64,000 nucleotides of DNA from an uncultured Paracoccaceae bacterium (GTDB taxonomy: Bacteria; Pseudomonadota; Alphaproteobacteria; Rhodobacterales; Rhodobacteraceae), in assembly GCA_947498415.1 (NCBI GenBank), contig CANMKB010000003.1, positions 372,001-436,000 on the forward strand, read 5' to 3'. Positions 17,783 through 28,536 of this stretch are shown here, in pieces (positions within the stretch are counted from its first letter, which is position 1; each line of letters begins with the position of its first letter). A model generated the notes under the pieces. The model searched no databases and was not told where the DNA came from. It saw only the letters and a list, made by a program, of their open reading frames with translations. Both the position numbers and the translations under genes were made by a program.

Positions 17783-17857
17783 TCTTTTTGGGGTTCTGCC
17801 CCGAAAGATGCTGGGGGCCAGCCCCCAGACCCCCGGAGTATTTTTAGAAAGATGAAG
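17782..17857. repeat. Hairpins plus dispersed intergenic repeat, copy 1
   Basis: Within the mccB-mccA gap are an imperfect hairpin at 17782-17810 (core GGGG-TTCTG-CCCC), a GC-rich hairpin CTGGGGGC/GCCCCCAG at 17811-17828, and then the element GAGTATTTTTAGAAAGATGA starting at 17836. The same element recurs at 39430 and 42801, each time beside hairpins. In an operon interior it may act as a partial terminator or an RNA-processing site. Confidence 0.6.
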
Positions 17858-17875
17858 AGGCTTTGGAGGCCGCTC

Positions 17876-19819
17876 ATGTTTGACAAGATTTTGATAGCGA
17901 ACCGTGGTGAGATTGCTTGCCGGGTGATGCAAACCGCAGCCCAATTGGGTGTGAAAACTGTGGCAGTGTATTCTGATGCAGATGCCATAGCGAAACACGT
18001 GCGTGTGGCGGATGAGGCTGTGCATATCGGTGGATCTGCTCCGGCAGACAGCTATTTGCGCGGGGATGTGATTATTCAGGCCGCCTTGGACACAGGCGCA
18101 CAGGCCATTCATCCAGGCTATGGGTTTTTGTCTGAAAACCCTGACTTTGTTGATGCCGTTGAGGCGGCTGGCTTGGTGTTTATTGGGCCAAGCGCCAAGG
18201 CCATCCGGGCCATGGGTTTGAAAGACGCGGCGAAAGTACTGATGATCGAAGCAGGTGTTCCTGTGGTGCCGGGGTACCATGGGGAAAACCAGGATGCTGC
18301 GTTCTTGGCGCAGCAAGCCCAAGAGATTGGCTATCCGGTTTTGATCAAAGCGGTGGCAGGCGGCGGCGGCAAGGGGATGCGTCTTGTTGAAGAGCACGCT
18401 GAATTTGACGCAGCTTTGAAAAGTGCGCAGGGCGAAGCGCAAACGGCCTTTGGCAACCCCGATGTGTTGATTGAAAAGTTCATTCAGTCTCCGCGTCACA
18501 TCGAGGTGCAGGTTTTTGGGGATGGTGAAACCGCTGTCCATTTGTTTGAACGTGATTGTTCGCTGCAACGTCGCCACCAAAAGGTGATTGAAGAGGCGCC
18601 AGCGCCCGGCATGACCTTGGAAGTGCGTGATGCGATGGGGATGGCTGCTGTTCGTGCGGCTGAGGCCATTGGGTATTCTGGTGCGGGTACAGTTGAATTC
18701 ATCGTGGATGGGTCAGACGGCCTAAAGGCAGATGGGTTTTGGTTCATGGAAATGAACACCCGACTGCAGGTGGAACACCCTGTGACCGAAGCGATCACAG
18801 GCGTTGATCTGGTTGAGTGGCAATTGCGCGTCGCAGCGGGCGAGGCGATTCCGGTGGCGCAGGAAGACTTGACGATAACGGGCCACAGCTTTGAAGCACG
18901 TCTTTATGCCGAAGATGTGCCTGCTGGGTTCTTGCCGGCGACAGGCCGTTTGGATCATCTGTATTTCCCAGAAGGGTGTCGTGCGGACAGCGGTGTTGAA
19001 AGTGGGGATGAGATCAGCCCATTCTATGACCCGATGATTGCTAAGGTGATCACCCATGGGCCTACACGTGCAGCGGCTTTGTCGCAGCTTAAGCAAGCAC
19101 TTGCGGATACGCAGGTGGCGGGCTCTGTGACCAACGTGTCGTTCCTTGGGGCACTTTGTGCGCATGATGGGTTCCGAGTTGGCGACGTCGACACGGGATT
19201 GATCGCGCGCGACATTGAGGCACTGACCAAAGCGGATGCTGTTACCCCGAGCATCGTGGCAGCAGCGGCGCTGCAAGCATCTGATGTTTTGAATTCGGTG
19301 TCCGAGGTACAGGGTTTCTCGCTTTGGGGGGCATTGACGCAATCCCTATCTTTGATGTTGGGAGAAGACCGCATCAATGTGACCTATCAGGTGACGGGGC
19401 CGGGCCGAGTGACCGTGCAGGCCATGGGCGTAATCGTTGAAGCCACACAGCGCGGTGCGCAGTGGTTGATTGCGGGTGATCTGATGCCAGCTGTTCACCA
19501 AGCCGGTGCAACAGTGACGGTGTTTGCCGGGCAGGGCTTTGAGTTTAATGTTGTTGACCCATTGGATGTGGCCTCTGATGGGGGGCAGAATGCGGATATC
19601 GTATTGGCACCGATGCCGGGGCTTGTGAAAGCTGTCTTTGCCGAGGCAGGCCAGACCGTGGCCAAGGGCGACCGTCTTGCCATTCTAGAAGCGATGAAGA
19701 TGGAACATGCTTTGCTCGCAGCGCGGGATGGGGTTATTGCAGATGTCCTGGCCGCCGAAGGCGAACAGGTGGAAGCAGGCGCAGCGCTTATCCAATTGGC
19801 GCCGGAGGACGATGCATGA
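17876..19819 (+). CDS. mccA: 3-Methylcrotonyl-CoA carboxylase, biotin-carrying (alpha) subunit
   Basis: A 647-residue biotin carboxylase/carrier protein. The biotin carboxylase domain (residues 1 to about 450) begins MFDKILIANRGEIACRV and has the ATP-grasp glycine loop AGGGGKGMR, then HIEVQVFGDG, ERDCSLQRRHQK and FMEMNTRLQVEHPVTE. The C-terminal carrier domain has EAMKMEH with the biotinylated Lys608. The start at 17876 follows TTGGAGG at six bases; the frame extends to 17852 through the repeat element, which is unlikely to be coding. It overlaps the GST gene by four bases. BirA, needed to biotinylate it, is encoded at 39463. Confidence 0.95.
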   Translation: MFDKILIANRGEIACRVMQTAAQLGVKTVAVYSDADAIAKHVRVADEAVHIGGSAPADSYLRGDVIIQAALDTGAQAIHPGYGFLSENPDFVDAVEAAGLVFIGPSAKAIRAMGLKDAAKVLMIEAGVPVVPGYHGENQDAAFLAQQAQEIGYPVLIKAVAGGGGKGMRLVEEHAEFDAALKSAQGEAQTAFGNPDVLIEKFIQSPRHIEVQVFGDGETAVHLFERDCSLQRRHQKVIEEAPAPGMTLEVRDAMGMAAVRAAEAIGYSGAGTVEFIVDGSDGLKADGFWFMEMNTRLQVEHPVTEAITGVDLVEWQLRVAAGEAIPVAQEDLTITGHSFEARLYAEDVPAGFLPATGRLDHLYFPEGCRADSGVESGDEISPFYDPMIAKVITHGPTRAAALSQLKQALADTQVAGSVTNVSFLGALCAHDGFRVGDVDTGLIARDIEALTKADAVTPSIVAAAALQASDVLNSVSEVQGFSLWGALTQSLSLMLGEDRINVTYQVTGPGRVTVQAMGVIVEATQRGAQWLIAGDLMPAVHQAGATVTVFAGQGFEFNVVDPLDVASDGGQNADIVLAPMPGLVKAVFAEAGQTVAKGDRLAILEAMKMEHALLAARDGVIADVLAAEGEQVEAGAALIQLAPEDDA

Positions 19820-20490
19820 TCACGCTTCACCACGTTCCTTACTCACGTTCGTTTCGCACCCTTTGGTTGTTGGAAGAGCTGGGGCAAGACTATGACGTGG
19901 TGAGCTATAGCATCCGAGACGGGTCGATGCGGACGCCAGAGTTTTTGCAAAAATCTCCGGCGGGCCGTGTGCCCGCGCTCGAGTTTGGTGACGAGGTTTG
20001 GTTTGAAAGCGGGGCGATCACCAGCTTGCTGTGTGAGCGATTTGCAGATGTCGGATTGGCGCCAGAGGTGAACAGCCCAGAGCGTGCTGCGTTTTTGCAG
20101 TGGCTGGGATTTGCAGAAACGCAGGCCAGCTTGATCGAAGCCTTGAACTTGCAGATGATCTTTTTGCGCCCACCGGCCAAGCCATCCCCTGTGGTGGTAA
20201 AGCTATTTGTGGCGCGACTGAAAGCATCGTTGCAAGTGTTGGATGATGCCTTAAGCGATCAGGAATGGTTGCTGAAACGTGGGTTTTCAGCCGCAGATAC
20301 GATGCTGGGGTTCAATCTATTTTCGGCCAAATTCTATGTGGATCTTTCACCATTCACAGCGGTGACCGCCTATATGGATCGGATCGAAGACCGTCCAGCC
20401 TATCAACGGGCACGCGCCAAAGATGGTGTGCAGGATTTTTACGACAAGCCGTTCTACCCGGTGCCGTCGGAAGATGAGAAAGGGCATTAA
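19816..20490 (+). CDS. Glutathione S-transferase family protein
   Basis: A 224-residue protein with a thioredoxin-like N-terminal domain (residues 1-80: ITLHHVPYSRSFRTLWLLEE, the cis-Pro segment GRVPALEF, and ESGAITSLL for the gamma-glutamyl contact) and an all-helical C-terminal domain. The Ser/Tyr near residues 9-10 are candidates for the catalytic contact with glutathione. It is locked into the leucine-degradation operon, overlapping mccA by four bases and lying one base before the HMG-CoA lyase gene. A role in detoxifying reactive enoyl-CoA intermediates such as methylcrotonyl- or methylglutaconyl-CoA is plausible but is inference from location. Confidence 0.85.
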   Translation: MITLHHVPYSRSFRTLWLLEELGQDYDVVSYSIRDGSMRTPEFLQKSPAGRVPALEFGDEVWFESGAITSLLCERFADVGLAPEVNSPERAAFLQWLGFAETQASLIEALNLQMIFLRPPAKPSPVVVKLFVARLKASLQVLDDALSDQEWLLKRGFSAADTMLGFNLFSAKFYVDLSPFTAVTAYMDRIEDRPAYQRARAKDGVQDFYDKPFYPVPSEDEKGH

Positions 20491-20491
20491 A

Positions 20492-21343
20492 GTGTCTGAT
20501 TTTGTAGAGATTTTTGAGGTTGGGCCGCGCGACGGTTTGCAAAATGAATCGCGCATTATTCCAACTGAGGACAAGGTGACCTTGGTCGATAAGCTGAGTG
20601 TTGTTGGCTTTAAGCGCATCGAAGTCGCAAGCTTTGTATCCCCCAAGTGGGTGCCACAAATGGCAGATTCCGCCGAAGTGTTGGCTGGGATCACACGGGC
20701 CAAAGGCGTGACTTATGCAGCCCTTAGCCCGAACCTTAAGGGGCTAGAGCGGGCGATTGCAGCAAACGCTGACGAAGTTGCGATTTTTGCTTCTGCTTCT
20801 GAAGGATTTTCAAAAGCCAACATCAACGCGACCATCGCTGAAAGCCTTGATCGTTTTGCGCCGGTGGCCGAGGCCGCAAAGTCGGCAGGCATCAAAGTGC
20901 GCGGATATGTAAGCTGCGTCACAGATTGCCCGTTTGATGGGAAGGTTGCCCCTGAAAATGTGCTGCGGGTTACAAACGCGTTGCGTGATCTGGGCTGCTA
21001 TGAAATTTCTCTGGGTGACACCATCGGCAAGGGCACACCAGACACCATTCGCGCGATGCTGGAATGTGTTCTGGCGGATGTGCCTGCACAGGAATTGGCG
21101 GGTCACTACCATGACACCCACGGGACGGCGCTTGATAATATCGAAGCTTCGGTTGAGCTGGGATTGCGGGTGTTTGATGCGTCCGCTGGCGGTGTAGGTG
21201 GATGCCCCTATGCGCCCGGTGCGGCCGGAAATGCCGCGAGCGAAGAAGTGGCCGCGCGTCTGGTCGCGCTTGGCTTTGAAACCGGATTGGATCGCGCGGC
21301 GTTGCAGGACGCTGCGAATTTTGCCCGCGGCTTACGCGCGTAA
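20492..21343 (+). CDS. mvaB: Hydroxymethylglutaryl-CoA lyase
   Basis: A 283-residue TIM-barrel enzyme splitting HMG-CoA into acetoacetate and acetyl-CoA, the last step of leucine degradation. Seen are VGPRDGLQNE near the N terminus (catalytic Arg and metal-binding Asp), the metal-ligand GHYHDTHG and the active-site Cys loop GVGGCPYAPGAAGN. The GTG at 20492 is preferred because AAAGGG lies seven bases upstream and the protein then begins close to the usual VEIFEVGPRDG. An in-frame ATG at 20474 would overlap the GST gene. It is followed after 14 bp by the hydratase gene. Confidence 0.93.
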   Translation: MSDFVEIFEVGPRDGLQNESRIIPTEDKVTLVDKLSVVGFKRIEVASFVSPKWVPQMADSAEVLAGITRAKGVTYAALSPNLKGLERAIAANADEVAIFASASEGFSKANINATIAESLDRFAPVAEAAKSAGIKVRGYVSCVTDCPFDGKVAPENVLRVTNALRDLGCYEISLGDTIGKGTPDTIRAMLECVLADVPAQELAGHYHDTHGTALDNIEASVELGLRVFDASAGGVGGCPYAPGAAGNAASEEVAARLVALGFETGLDRAALQDAANFARGLRA

Positions 21344-21357
21344 CGAAAGAGAACCTT

Positions 21358-22152
21358 ATGTTTGAAACGATTGAGATCAGCATTGACCCGCGCGGCGTCG
21401 CGACATTGACGTTGGATCGTGCAGAAAAGCACAACGCCCTGTCGGCGCAAATGATGAACGAGCTGTCTGCGGCGGCTGAGGCGCTGGGGCAGGACGATTC
21501 AGTTCGCGTTGTGATCCTTGCAGCCAACGGCAAAAGCTTTTGCGCCGGTGGCGATTTGAACTGGATGCAAGACCAGATGGCTGCAGACCCGGTTACGCGT
21601 CATCGCGAAGCGCGGCGTTTGGCTGAGATGCTGAATGCTTTGAATACAATGCCTAAACCCCTGATTGGTAAGTTGCACGGCAATGCCTTTGGCGGTGGCG
21701 TTGGCATGGCGAGCGTTTGCGATGTGGCCATTGGGGTGGATCATCTGAAAATGGGCCTGACAGAGACCAAGCTGGGTTTGATCCCGGCGACGATTGGCCC
21801 CTATGTTTTGGCCCGCATGGGTGAGGCGATGGCGCGCCGCGTGTTTATGTCGGCACGCCTGTTTGGCGCAGAAGAGGCGGTTACGCTTGGTTTGCTGGCC
21901 AAAGCCGTCACAGCCGAGGATCTGGATGCCGCGGTTGAGGCAGAGGTGCGCCCGTATCTGAACTGTGCGCCCGGGGCCGTGGCCCGTGCAAAAGCGATGG
22001 CGCGCAGTTTTGGCCAACCGATTGATGATGCGGTGATTGACCGGACCATCGATGAATTGGTGGCCTGCTGGAGCGGTGACGAAGCCAAAGAGGGCGTCGC
22101 CGCCTTTTTTGAGAAACGTGCAGCGCCTTGGATTGTCAAAACCGACAAGTAA
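21358..22152 (+). CDS. liuC: Methylglutaconyl-CoA hydratase (enoyl-CoA hydratase family)
   Basis: A 264-residue crotonase-fold enzyme. Motifs are LDRAEKHNALSAQMM, the oxyanion-hole segments GKSFCAGGDLNWMQ and HGNAFGGGVGMASVCDVAIG, then ETKLGLIPATIGPYV with the catalytic Glu position. The neighbourhood of MCC and HMG-CoA lyase identifies the probable substrate as 3-methylglutaconyl-CoA, the missing step between mccAB and mvaB. It closes the operon; the 319 bp after it belong to the nuo upstream region. A general enoyl-CoA hydratase would look similar, so the specific assignment rests on context. Confidence 0.9.
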   Translation: MFETIEISIDPRGVATLTLDRAEKHNALSAQMMNELSAAAEALGQDDSVRVVILAANGKSFCAGGDLNWMQDQMAADPVTRHREARRLAEMLNALNTMPKPLIGKLHGNAFGGGVGMASVCDVAIGVDHLKMGLTETKLGLIPATIGPYVLARMGEAMARRVFMSARLFGAEEAVTLGLLAKAVTAEDLDAAVEAEVRPYLNCAPGAVARAKAMARSFGQPIDDAVIDRTIDELVACWSGDEAKEGVAAFFEKRAAPWIVKTDK

Positions 22153-22471
22153 CACTTCGCATTTGGTCGTTCACTTAAGGCGGGTTTCGCTCATGCGGGA
22201 TTCGCCCATCAATCGAGATGCGCGACTTATCCACAGCCATGCACAATCTTGACGCCAATAAACGCATCGAAATCGGGTAAATTCTCCGTTAACCAAATTC
22301 CGTAAAACCTTTGGTCCAATGGCCACATTTAGTGGTTTTGCTAACGATTCCTTCAAAACCGATGGAATATAGCGGGATTTGATTGACCCCACTTCGGGGC
22401 AGGGGTAAACCCCATTCTGATCTATACAGCCATCTGACTGCAGGATTGCACCTGCATGAAAGGAGCCACCC
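22153..22471 (+). promoter_or_regulatory. nuo operon upstream region with candidate promoter
   Basis: This 319-bp gap between the leucine operon and nuoA contains no plausible gene. The best promoter is TTGACC (22383-22388), 17 bp, TAAACC (22406-22411). The spacer and downstream bases form short hairpins (CCCC-ACTTC-GGGG and GGGG-TAAA-CCCC), and TGCAGG-ATTGCA-CCTGCA forms another just before the nuoA ribosome site AAGGAG. A lone TTATCCACA is at 22227. No terminator with a T run was found for the preceding operon. Confidence 0.45.
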
Positions 22472-23974
<1,503 letters not shown>

Positions 23975-23978
<4 letters not shown>

Positions 23979-24094
23979 TGCCGTTTCTGACCGAGATTAC
24001 GCTTTTGTGCGTTGGTGCGATGATCGTGGTTGCCGCGATGTCTGCCCCAAAGCCCAAGAAAATTCGTGTTCCTGCGCGTAAGGAGACCAAATAA
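23975..24094 (+). CDS. Small single-helix membrane protein between nuoC and nuoD
   Basis: A 39-residue open frame overlaps nuoC by four bases (ATGA) and nuoD by one base (TAATG), which strongly suggests it is translated. The product starts [19 protein letters not shown], one hydrophobic helix of about 20 residues, followed by a highly basic tail ([14 protein letters not shown]), predicting an N-out/C-in single-pass membrane peptide. An alternative start is the second ATG at 23978. It may be a complex I assembly factor or small accessory subunit; function is unknown. It is short enough to be missed by automated annotation. Confidence 0.7.
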
Positions 24095-25308
24095 TGGACG
24101 GCTCCAAAGGGTTCGACGACGCCCAAAGCGGCGAACAAAAGATCCGCAACTTCAACTTAAACTTCGGCCCGCAGCACCCGGCTGCGCACGGCGTTCTACG
24201 TTTGGTTTTGGAACTGGATGGCGAAATCGTAGAACGCTGCGATCCTCACGTCGGCCTGCTGCACCGTGGCACCGAAAAGCTGATGGAAAGCCGCACCTAT
24301 CTGCAAAACTTGCCGTATTTTGATCGCCTCGACTATGTTGCGCCAATGAACCAAGAGCATGCTTGGTGTCTGGCCATCGAAAAGCTGACCGGTACCATTG
24401 TGCCACGTCGTGGCCAGCTGATCCGCGTGTTGTTCTGCGAAATTGGTCGTGTTCTCAATCACTTGATGAACGTCACCACACAAGCGATGGACGTTGGCGC
24501 CTTGACCCCACCGCTGTGGGGTTTTGAAGAGCGTGAAAAGCTGATGATCTTTTACGAGCGGGCCTGTGGGGCACGTTTGCACGCGGCCTATTTCCGCCCG
24601 GGTGGGGTACATCAAGACATTGACGATCGTTTGGTGGATGACATCGAAGAATGGGCGCTGACCTTTCCGGCGCGTCTGGATGACATCGACGGCCTGCTGA
24701 CCGAAAACCGAATTTTCAAGCAGCGCAACGTTGATATTGGCGTGGTAGATGCAAAGACCGTTCAAGAGTGGGGTTTCTCTGGCGTGATGGCGCGGTCTGC
24801 TGGTCTTGCATGGGATTTGCGCCGTGCGCAGCCTTATGAATGCTATGACGAGTTTGAATTCCAGGTGCCTGTTGGCAAAAACGGCGATTGCTACGACCGC
24901 TATCTGATGCGCATGGAAGAAATGCGCCAGTCGGTGAGCATCATTCGCCAAGCCATCGTGAAGCTGCGCGAAGCCACCGGCGACGTTCTGGCCCGCGGTA
25001 AAATCACACCTCCGAAACGCGGTGAGATGAAGACCTCGATGGAGAGCCTAATCCATCACTTTAAACTCTATACCGAAGGCTTCCACGTGCCTGAAGGTGA
25101 GGTTTATGTGGCTGTTGAGGCACCGAAGGGCGAATTTGGTGTGTATTTGGTGTCTGATGGCACGAACAAACCATATCGCAGCAAAATCCGGGCGCCGGGA
25201 TATGCGCACTTGCAAGCGATGGATCATATTTCCAAGGGCCACCAGCTGGCTGACGTTGCCGCGATTATCGGCACCATGGATATCGTATTTGGGGAGATTG
25301 ACCGCTAA
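24094..25308 (+). CDS. nuoD: NADH-quinone oxidoreductase subunit D
   Basis: A 404-residue peripheral subunit (49-kDa homologue) that forms the quinone-binding cavity with NuoB. Motifs are [21 protein letters not shown] near the N terminus, with the quinone-head His, then [12 protein letters not shown], and the C-terminal end DIVFGEIDR. It is not fused with NuoC. It starts at a one-base overlap with the 39-codon gene and overlaps nuoE in the same way. Confidence 0.96.
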   Translation: MDGSKGFDDAQSGEQKIRNFNLNFGPQHPAAHGVLRLVLELDGEIVERCDPHVGLLHRGTEKLMESRTYLQNLPYFDRLDYVAPMNQEHAWCLAIEKLTGTIVPRRGQLIRVLFCEIGRVLNHLMNVTTQAMDVGALTPPLWGFEEREKLMIFYERACGARLHAAYFRPGGVHQDIDDRLVDDIEEWALTFPARLDDIDGLLTENRIFKQRNVDIGVVDAKTVQEWGFSGVMARSAGLAWDLRRAQPYECYDEFEFQVPVGKNGDCYDRYLMRMEEMRQSVSIIRQAIVKLREATGDVLARGKITPPKRGEMKTSMESLIHHFKLYTEGFHVPEGEVYVAVEAPKGEFGVYLVSDGTNKPYRSKIRAPGYAHLQAMDHISKGHQLADVAAIIGTMDIVFGEIDR

Positions 25309-26486
25309 TGCTGCGCCGTCTGTACCACGACCAACCCGAAAGCTTTGCGTTTACCGATGCCAACCAGAAATGGGCTGAGGCACAGGTTACGAAGTACCCA
25401 GAGGGCCGTCAGGCCTCTGCTGTCATCCCACTGTTGTGGCGTGCGCAGGAACAAGAAGGTTGGGTGACGAAACCCGCGATTGAATATATCGCTGATATGT
25501 TGGGAATGGCGTATATCCGCGTTCTCGAAGTCACCTCATTCTACTTTATGTTTCAGATGCAACCTGTTGGATCTGTTGCGCATATTCAAATTTGCGGCAC
25601 GACGTCCTGCATGATCTGCGGCGCGGAAGATCTGATTGCGGTTTGCAAAGAAAAGATCGCTGCAAACCCTCATGAGCTGTCCGCAGATGGCAAGTTCAGC
25701 TGGGAAGAAGTGGAATGTCTGGGGGCCTGCACAAACGCGCCCATGGCACAAATCGGCAAAGACTATTACGAAGATCTGACCGCCGAAGGTTTCGGCCAAA
25801 TGATCGACGATATGGCCTCAGGCCAAGTGCCTGAACCGGGCCCACAGAATGGGCGCTATGCAGCAGAGCCTTTGTCAGGCCTGACATCGCTGACCGAATA
25901 CGACAGCGGCAAAACCAAGTATAACGCCTCGGCGCAACTGGCGACCGATATTGGTGACAGCATCAAGCGGATTGATGGCACCGAAGTGCCGTTGACCACG
26001 CCTTGGATTGGCAAAGATGGTACGGTTGCTGGCCGAGAGGCCGCTGCACCAACGCCAAAAGCGCCCGAAGCGCCAAAGCCGGCTGTAAAGCAAGCTGAAG
26101 AAGCCAAGAAAAAGGCCGCCCAGAAAAAGGCAACGCCAAAGAAGGCTGCTGCGACAAAGGCCAAAGCGCCTAAGGAAGACGCGGTTGAGGTTGCAGAACA
26201 GCAGCCAGAGACACTGACCGCGGCACGCGATGGCAAGGCAGATGACCTAAAGCAACTTAAAGGTGTTGGGCCTAAGCTTGAGCAAACTCTGAACGAATTG
26301 GGCTTTTTCCACTTTGATCAGATTGCAGCTTGGGGCGCAGCCGAAGTGGCTTGGGTCGACAGCCGTTTGAAGTTTAAAGGCCGGATCGAACGTGACGGCT
26401 GGATTGACCAGGCCAAGCAATTGGCCTCTGGTGCAGAGACCGAATTCTCAAAACGCGTCAAAAAAGGCGGCGTCTACGAGGAATAA
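25308..26486 (+). CDS. nuoE: NADH-quinone oxidoreductase subunit E with C-terminal helix-hairpin-helix extension
   Basis: A 392-residue protein, about twice the usual NuoE length. Residues 1 to about 170 are the thioredoxin-like 24-kDa subunit with the N1a [2Fe-2S] ligands C96, C101, C137 and C141. Residues about 175-240 are a linker of moderate complexity, 241-310 are an Ala/Lys/Pro-rich, highly basic stretch, and 311-375 ([20 protein letters not shown] onward) form a helix-hairpin-helix-like domain of the kind otherwise found in DNA-binding and ribosomal-protein-associated proteins. The extension is in frame, not a frameshift, and I recall it from other Rhodobacterales. Its job is unknown: assembly, anchoring or nucleic-acid contact are all open. 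Confidence 0.93.
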   Translation: MLRRLYHDQPESFAFTDANQKWAEAQVTKYPEGRQASAVIPLLWRAQEQEGWVTKPAIEYIADMLGMAYIRVLEVTSFYFMFQMQPVGSVAHIQICGTTSCMICGAEDLIAVCKEKIAANPHELSADGKFSWEEVECLGACTNAPMAQIGKDYYEDLTAEGFGQMIDDMASGQVPEPGPQNGRYAAEPLSGLTSLTEYDSGKTKYNASAQLATDIGDSIKRIDGTEVPLTTPWIGKDGTVAGREAAAPTPKAPEAPKPAVKQAEEAKKKAAQKKATPKKAAATKAKAPKEDAVEVAEQQPETLTAARDGKADDLKQLKGVGPKLEQTLNELGFFHFDQIAAWGAAEVAWVDSRLKFKGRIERDGWIDQAKQLASGAETEFSKRVKKGGVYEE

Positions 26487-26489
26487 GAG

Positions 26490-26717
26490 ATGACTGAGGG
26501 GCAAAAAGAACAAGAACTTGCAAGACGGGGCCGCGTTGTCAGCCTTGTGATTGCTGGAACATTGGTTCTTTGGATGCTTATTCAGGTGATTGGACAGCAG
26601 ATCGGATTGGCAGGGCGCTATGCTTTGTTGTTTGATTTCGCGGCACTTGCAGCGCTGATTTGGGCGATTGCAAATATTTTTATGATCTGGCGTGCGCGTC
26701 AGAAAACAGAAGGGTAA
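26490..26717 (+). CDS. Small two-helix membrane protein (DUF5337-like), between nuoE and nuoF
   Basis: The 75-residue product has a charged N terminus ([14 protein letters not shown]), two hydrophobic helices (about residues 17-37 and 44-67) separated by a short GLAGR loop, and a basic tail (WRARQKTEG). It starts three bases after nuoE and ends five bases before nuoF, so it must be co-expressed with complex I. It looks like the DUF5337 family, which I know chiefly from Rhodobacterales nuo operons. It may be an accessory subunit or assembly factor; no function can be read from it. Confidence 0.85.
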   Translation: MTEGQKEQELARRGRVVSLVIAGTLVLWMLIQVIGQQIGLAGRYALLFDFAALAALIWAIANIFMIWRARQKTEG

Positions 26718-26722
26718 ACGGG

Positions 26723-28021
26723 ATGCTCCAGGATCAGGACCGTATCTTTACCAACCTTTACGGGATGCACGAACGCTCTTTGGCGGGCGCGAAACAGCGT
26801 GGCCACTGGGATGGCACCGCGGGCATCATCGAGAAGGGCCGCGATTGGATCGTCGACACCATGAAGGCCTCTGGTCTGCGTGGGCGTGGTGGTGCGGGTT
26901 TCCCGACCGGCCTAAAGTGGTCGTTTATGCCCAAAGAAAGCGACGGTCGCCCGGCGTATCTGGTGATCAACGCTGATGAATCTGAACCGGGCACCTGTAA
27001 AGACCGCGAAATCATGCGCCACGATCCGCATACGCTGATCGAAGGTGCGCTGATTGCGTCTTTCGCGATGAACGCACACACCTGTTATATTTACCTGCGT
27101 GGCGAATACATCCGCGAACGTGAGGCGCTGCAAGCGGCGATTGACGAAGCTTACGATTCAGGCCTGTTGGGCAAAAACGCAGCCGGGTCTGGCTGGGACT
27201 TTGACGTCTTCTTACATCACGGCGCGGGGGCCTATATTTGCGGCGAAGAAACCGCATTGATCGAAAGCCTTGAAGGCAAAAAAGGCATGCCGCGCATGAA
27301 GCCGCCGTTCCCGGCGGGGGCAGGTCTATATGGCTGCCCAACCACGGTGAACAACGTTGAATCCATCGCGGTTGTCCCAACGATTTTGCGCCGTGGCGCG
27401 GAATGGTTTGCCGGCTTTGGTCGCCCAAACAATGCGGGCACAAAGCTGTTTGCGATTTCGGGTCACGTGAACAACCCATGTGTTGTCGAAGAGGCCATGT
27501 CGATTTCGTTCGAAGAGCTGATCGACAAGCATTGTGGCGGTATTCGTGGCGGTTGGGACAATCTGCAGGCGGTTATTCCGGGCGGGTCTTCGGTGCCATG
27601 TGTGCGCGGTGAAAACATGCGCGATGCGATCATGGATTTTGACTATTTGCGCAACGATCTGGGCTCTGGTCTGGGCACAGCAGCGGTCATCGTGATGGAC
27701 AAACAGACCGACATTATCAAAGCGATTTGGCGCCTGTCCAAGTTCTACAAACACGAAAGCTGTGGCCAGTGTACCCCTTGCCGCGAAGGCACGGGTTGGA
27801 TGATGCGCGTGATGGATCGCCTGGTTAAAGGCGAAGCCGATATTGAAGAGATCGACATGCTGTGGGATGTGACCAAACAGGTCGAAGGCCACACGATTTG
27901 TGCTCTTGGGGATGCGGCGGCATGGCCCATCCAGGGTTTGATCCGCAACTTCCGTGAAGAGATCGAAGATCGCATCAAGGCACAGAAAACCGGTCGCGTC
28001 AGCGCGATCGCGGCGGAGTAA
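26723..28021 (+). CDS. nuoF: NADH-quinone oxidoreductase subunit F (NADH-binding)
   Basis: A 432-residue flavoprotein subunit binding NADH, FMN and the N3 [4Fe-4S] cluster. FMN/NADH glycine motifs are [16 protein letters not shown] and [19 protein letters not shown]; cluster ligands are in [15 protein letters not shown] plus the later Cys in [13 protein letters not shown]. The start at 26723 (MLQDQDRIF) follows the preceding stop by five bases. It is followed by lipoprotein and DUF5333-type genes before nuoG. Confidence 0.97.
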   Translation: MLQDQDRIFTNLYGMHERSLAGAKQRGHWDGTAGIIEKGRDWIVDTMKASGLRGRGGAGFPTGLKWSFMPKESDGRPAYLVINADESEPGTCKDREIMRHDPHTLIEGALIASFAMNAHTCYIYLRGEYIREREALQAAIDEAYDSGLLGKNAAGSGWDFDVFLHHGAGAYICGEETALIESLEGKKGMPRMKPPFPAGAGLYGCPTTVNNVESIAVVPTILRRGAEWFAGFGRPNNAGTKLFAISGHVNNPCVVEEAMSISFEELIDKHCGGIRGGWDNLQAVIPGGSSVPCVRGENMRDAIMDFDYLRNDLGSGLGTAAVIVMDKQTDIIKAIWRLSKFYKHESCGQCTPCREGTGWMMRVMDRLVKGEADIEEIDMLWDVTKQVEGHTICALGDAAAWPIQGLIRNFREEIEDRIKAQKTGRVSAIAAE

Positions 28022-28025
28022 GAAT

Positions 28026-28367
28026 ATGACGCGGAGTTTTCTCATTCTTCTTCTTGGCGCAGCGCTTGCAACAAGCGCGTGCTCACGTTTGCAAAAAGAC
28101 GATGGCGTGCGCTTTGAAGGGCAACGCTTTCAGATCAAAGCCAAGAAGCTGAGCAAAGAAGATCGCAGCAAGTTTGTGGCGACGGCGGCTCCGGTCTCAG
28201 TGACACTCGAAGGTGCGCGTCAAGCCGCAGCCTATGGCGGCACAGAATATTGCATCAAAGAATACGGAACGTCTTTGATCGCTTGGGACAATGCGCCAGA
28301 CGCCCCCGAAGAAGAGCTTCAGTTTGACGGCAACCGCCTTGTTGTGACAGGGCAGTGCAAACCTTGA
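28026..28367 (+). CDS. Small putative lipoprotein between nuoF and nuoG
   Basis: A 113-residue product with an N-terminal signal (MTRSFLILLLGAALATSAC) ending in a borderline lipobox TSAC at Cys19. The mature part starts very hydrophilic (SRLQKDDGVRFEGQRFQIKAKK) and contains only two further cysteines, in GGTEYCIKEYG and at the C terminus TGQC, suggesting one disulfide in the periplasm. It begins four bases after nuoF. Similar proteins sit at this place in related nuo operons. It is not a known complex I subunit; function unknown. Confidence 0.8.
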   Translation: MTRSFLILLLGAALATSACSRLQKDDGVRFEGQRFQIKAKKLSKEDRSKFVATAAPVSVTLEGARQAAAYGGTEYCIKEYGTSLIAWDNAPDAPEEELQFDGNRLVVTGQCKP

Positions 28368-28480
28368 TGACATTCGCCGCATATTCGGGCCAAGCCCCTG
28401 CGATTTCAGCGCTTTCTCGCCCAATGGGTGCAGGAAATTCGCGTTGTTATTGCATATCAACGGGCCTGATCTCCACTTCT

Positions 28481-28518
28481 CATACCAAGACACGTGCTTT
28501 GGCGCGGCAGTTGGTATG
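28481..28518. promoter_or_regulatory. Inverted repeat before the DUF5333-type gene
   Basis: CATACCAA (28481-28488) and TTGGTATG (28511-28518) are perfect complements 22 bp apart, in the 169-bp gap, the largest inside the nuo operon. The right arm ends a few bases before the ribosome site AAAAGGAGAG. It may be an operator of an internal promoter or a leader hairpin; I see no convincing promoter hexamers. Confidence 0.35.
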
Positions 28519-28536
28519 CATAAAAGGAGAGACCCT

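Noticed and set aside
17852..17875. In-frame upstream start for mccA
   Set aside because: It would translate the dispersed repeat; the ATG at 17876 has a strong ribosome site and the conserved N terminus MFDKILIANRG.
16385..18580. A 731-codon open frame on the minus strand
   Set aside because: It runs antisense across mccB and the start of mccA, both of which have complete, well-conserved family motifs. Its translation is rich in His, Arg, Cys and Gln, typical of a shadow of GC-biased codons, and shows no domain.
22227..22235. A perfect DnaA-box sequence TTATCCACA upstream of nuoA
   Set aside because: A single 9-mer on either strand is expected about once in every 130 kb by chance, and there is no cluster of boxes, AT-rich unwinding region or dnaA/dnaN/parA gene nearby, so no origin is claimed.
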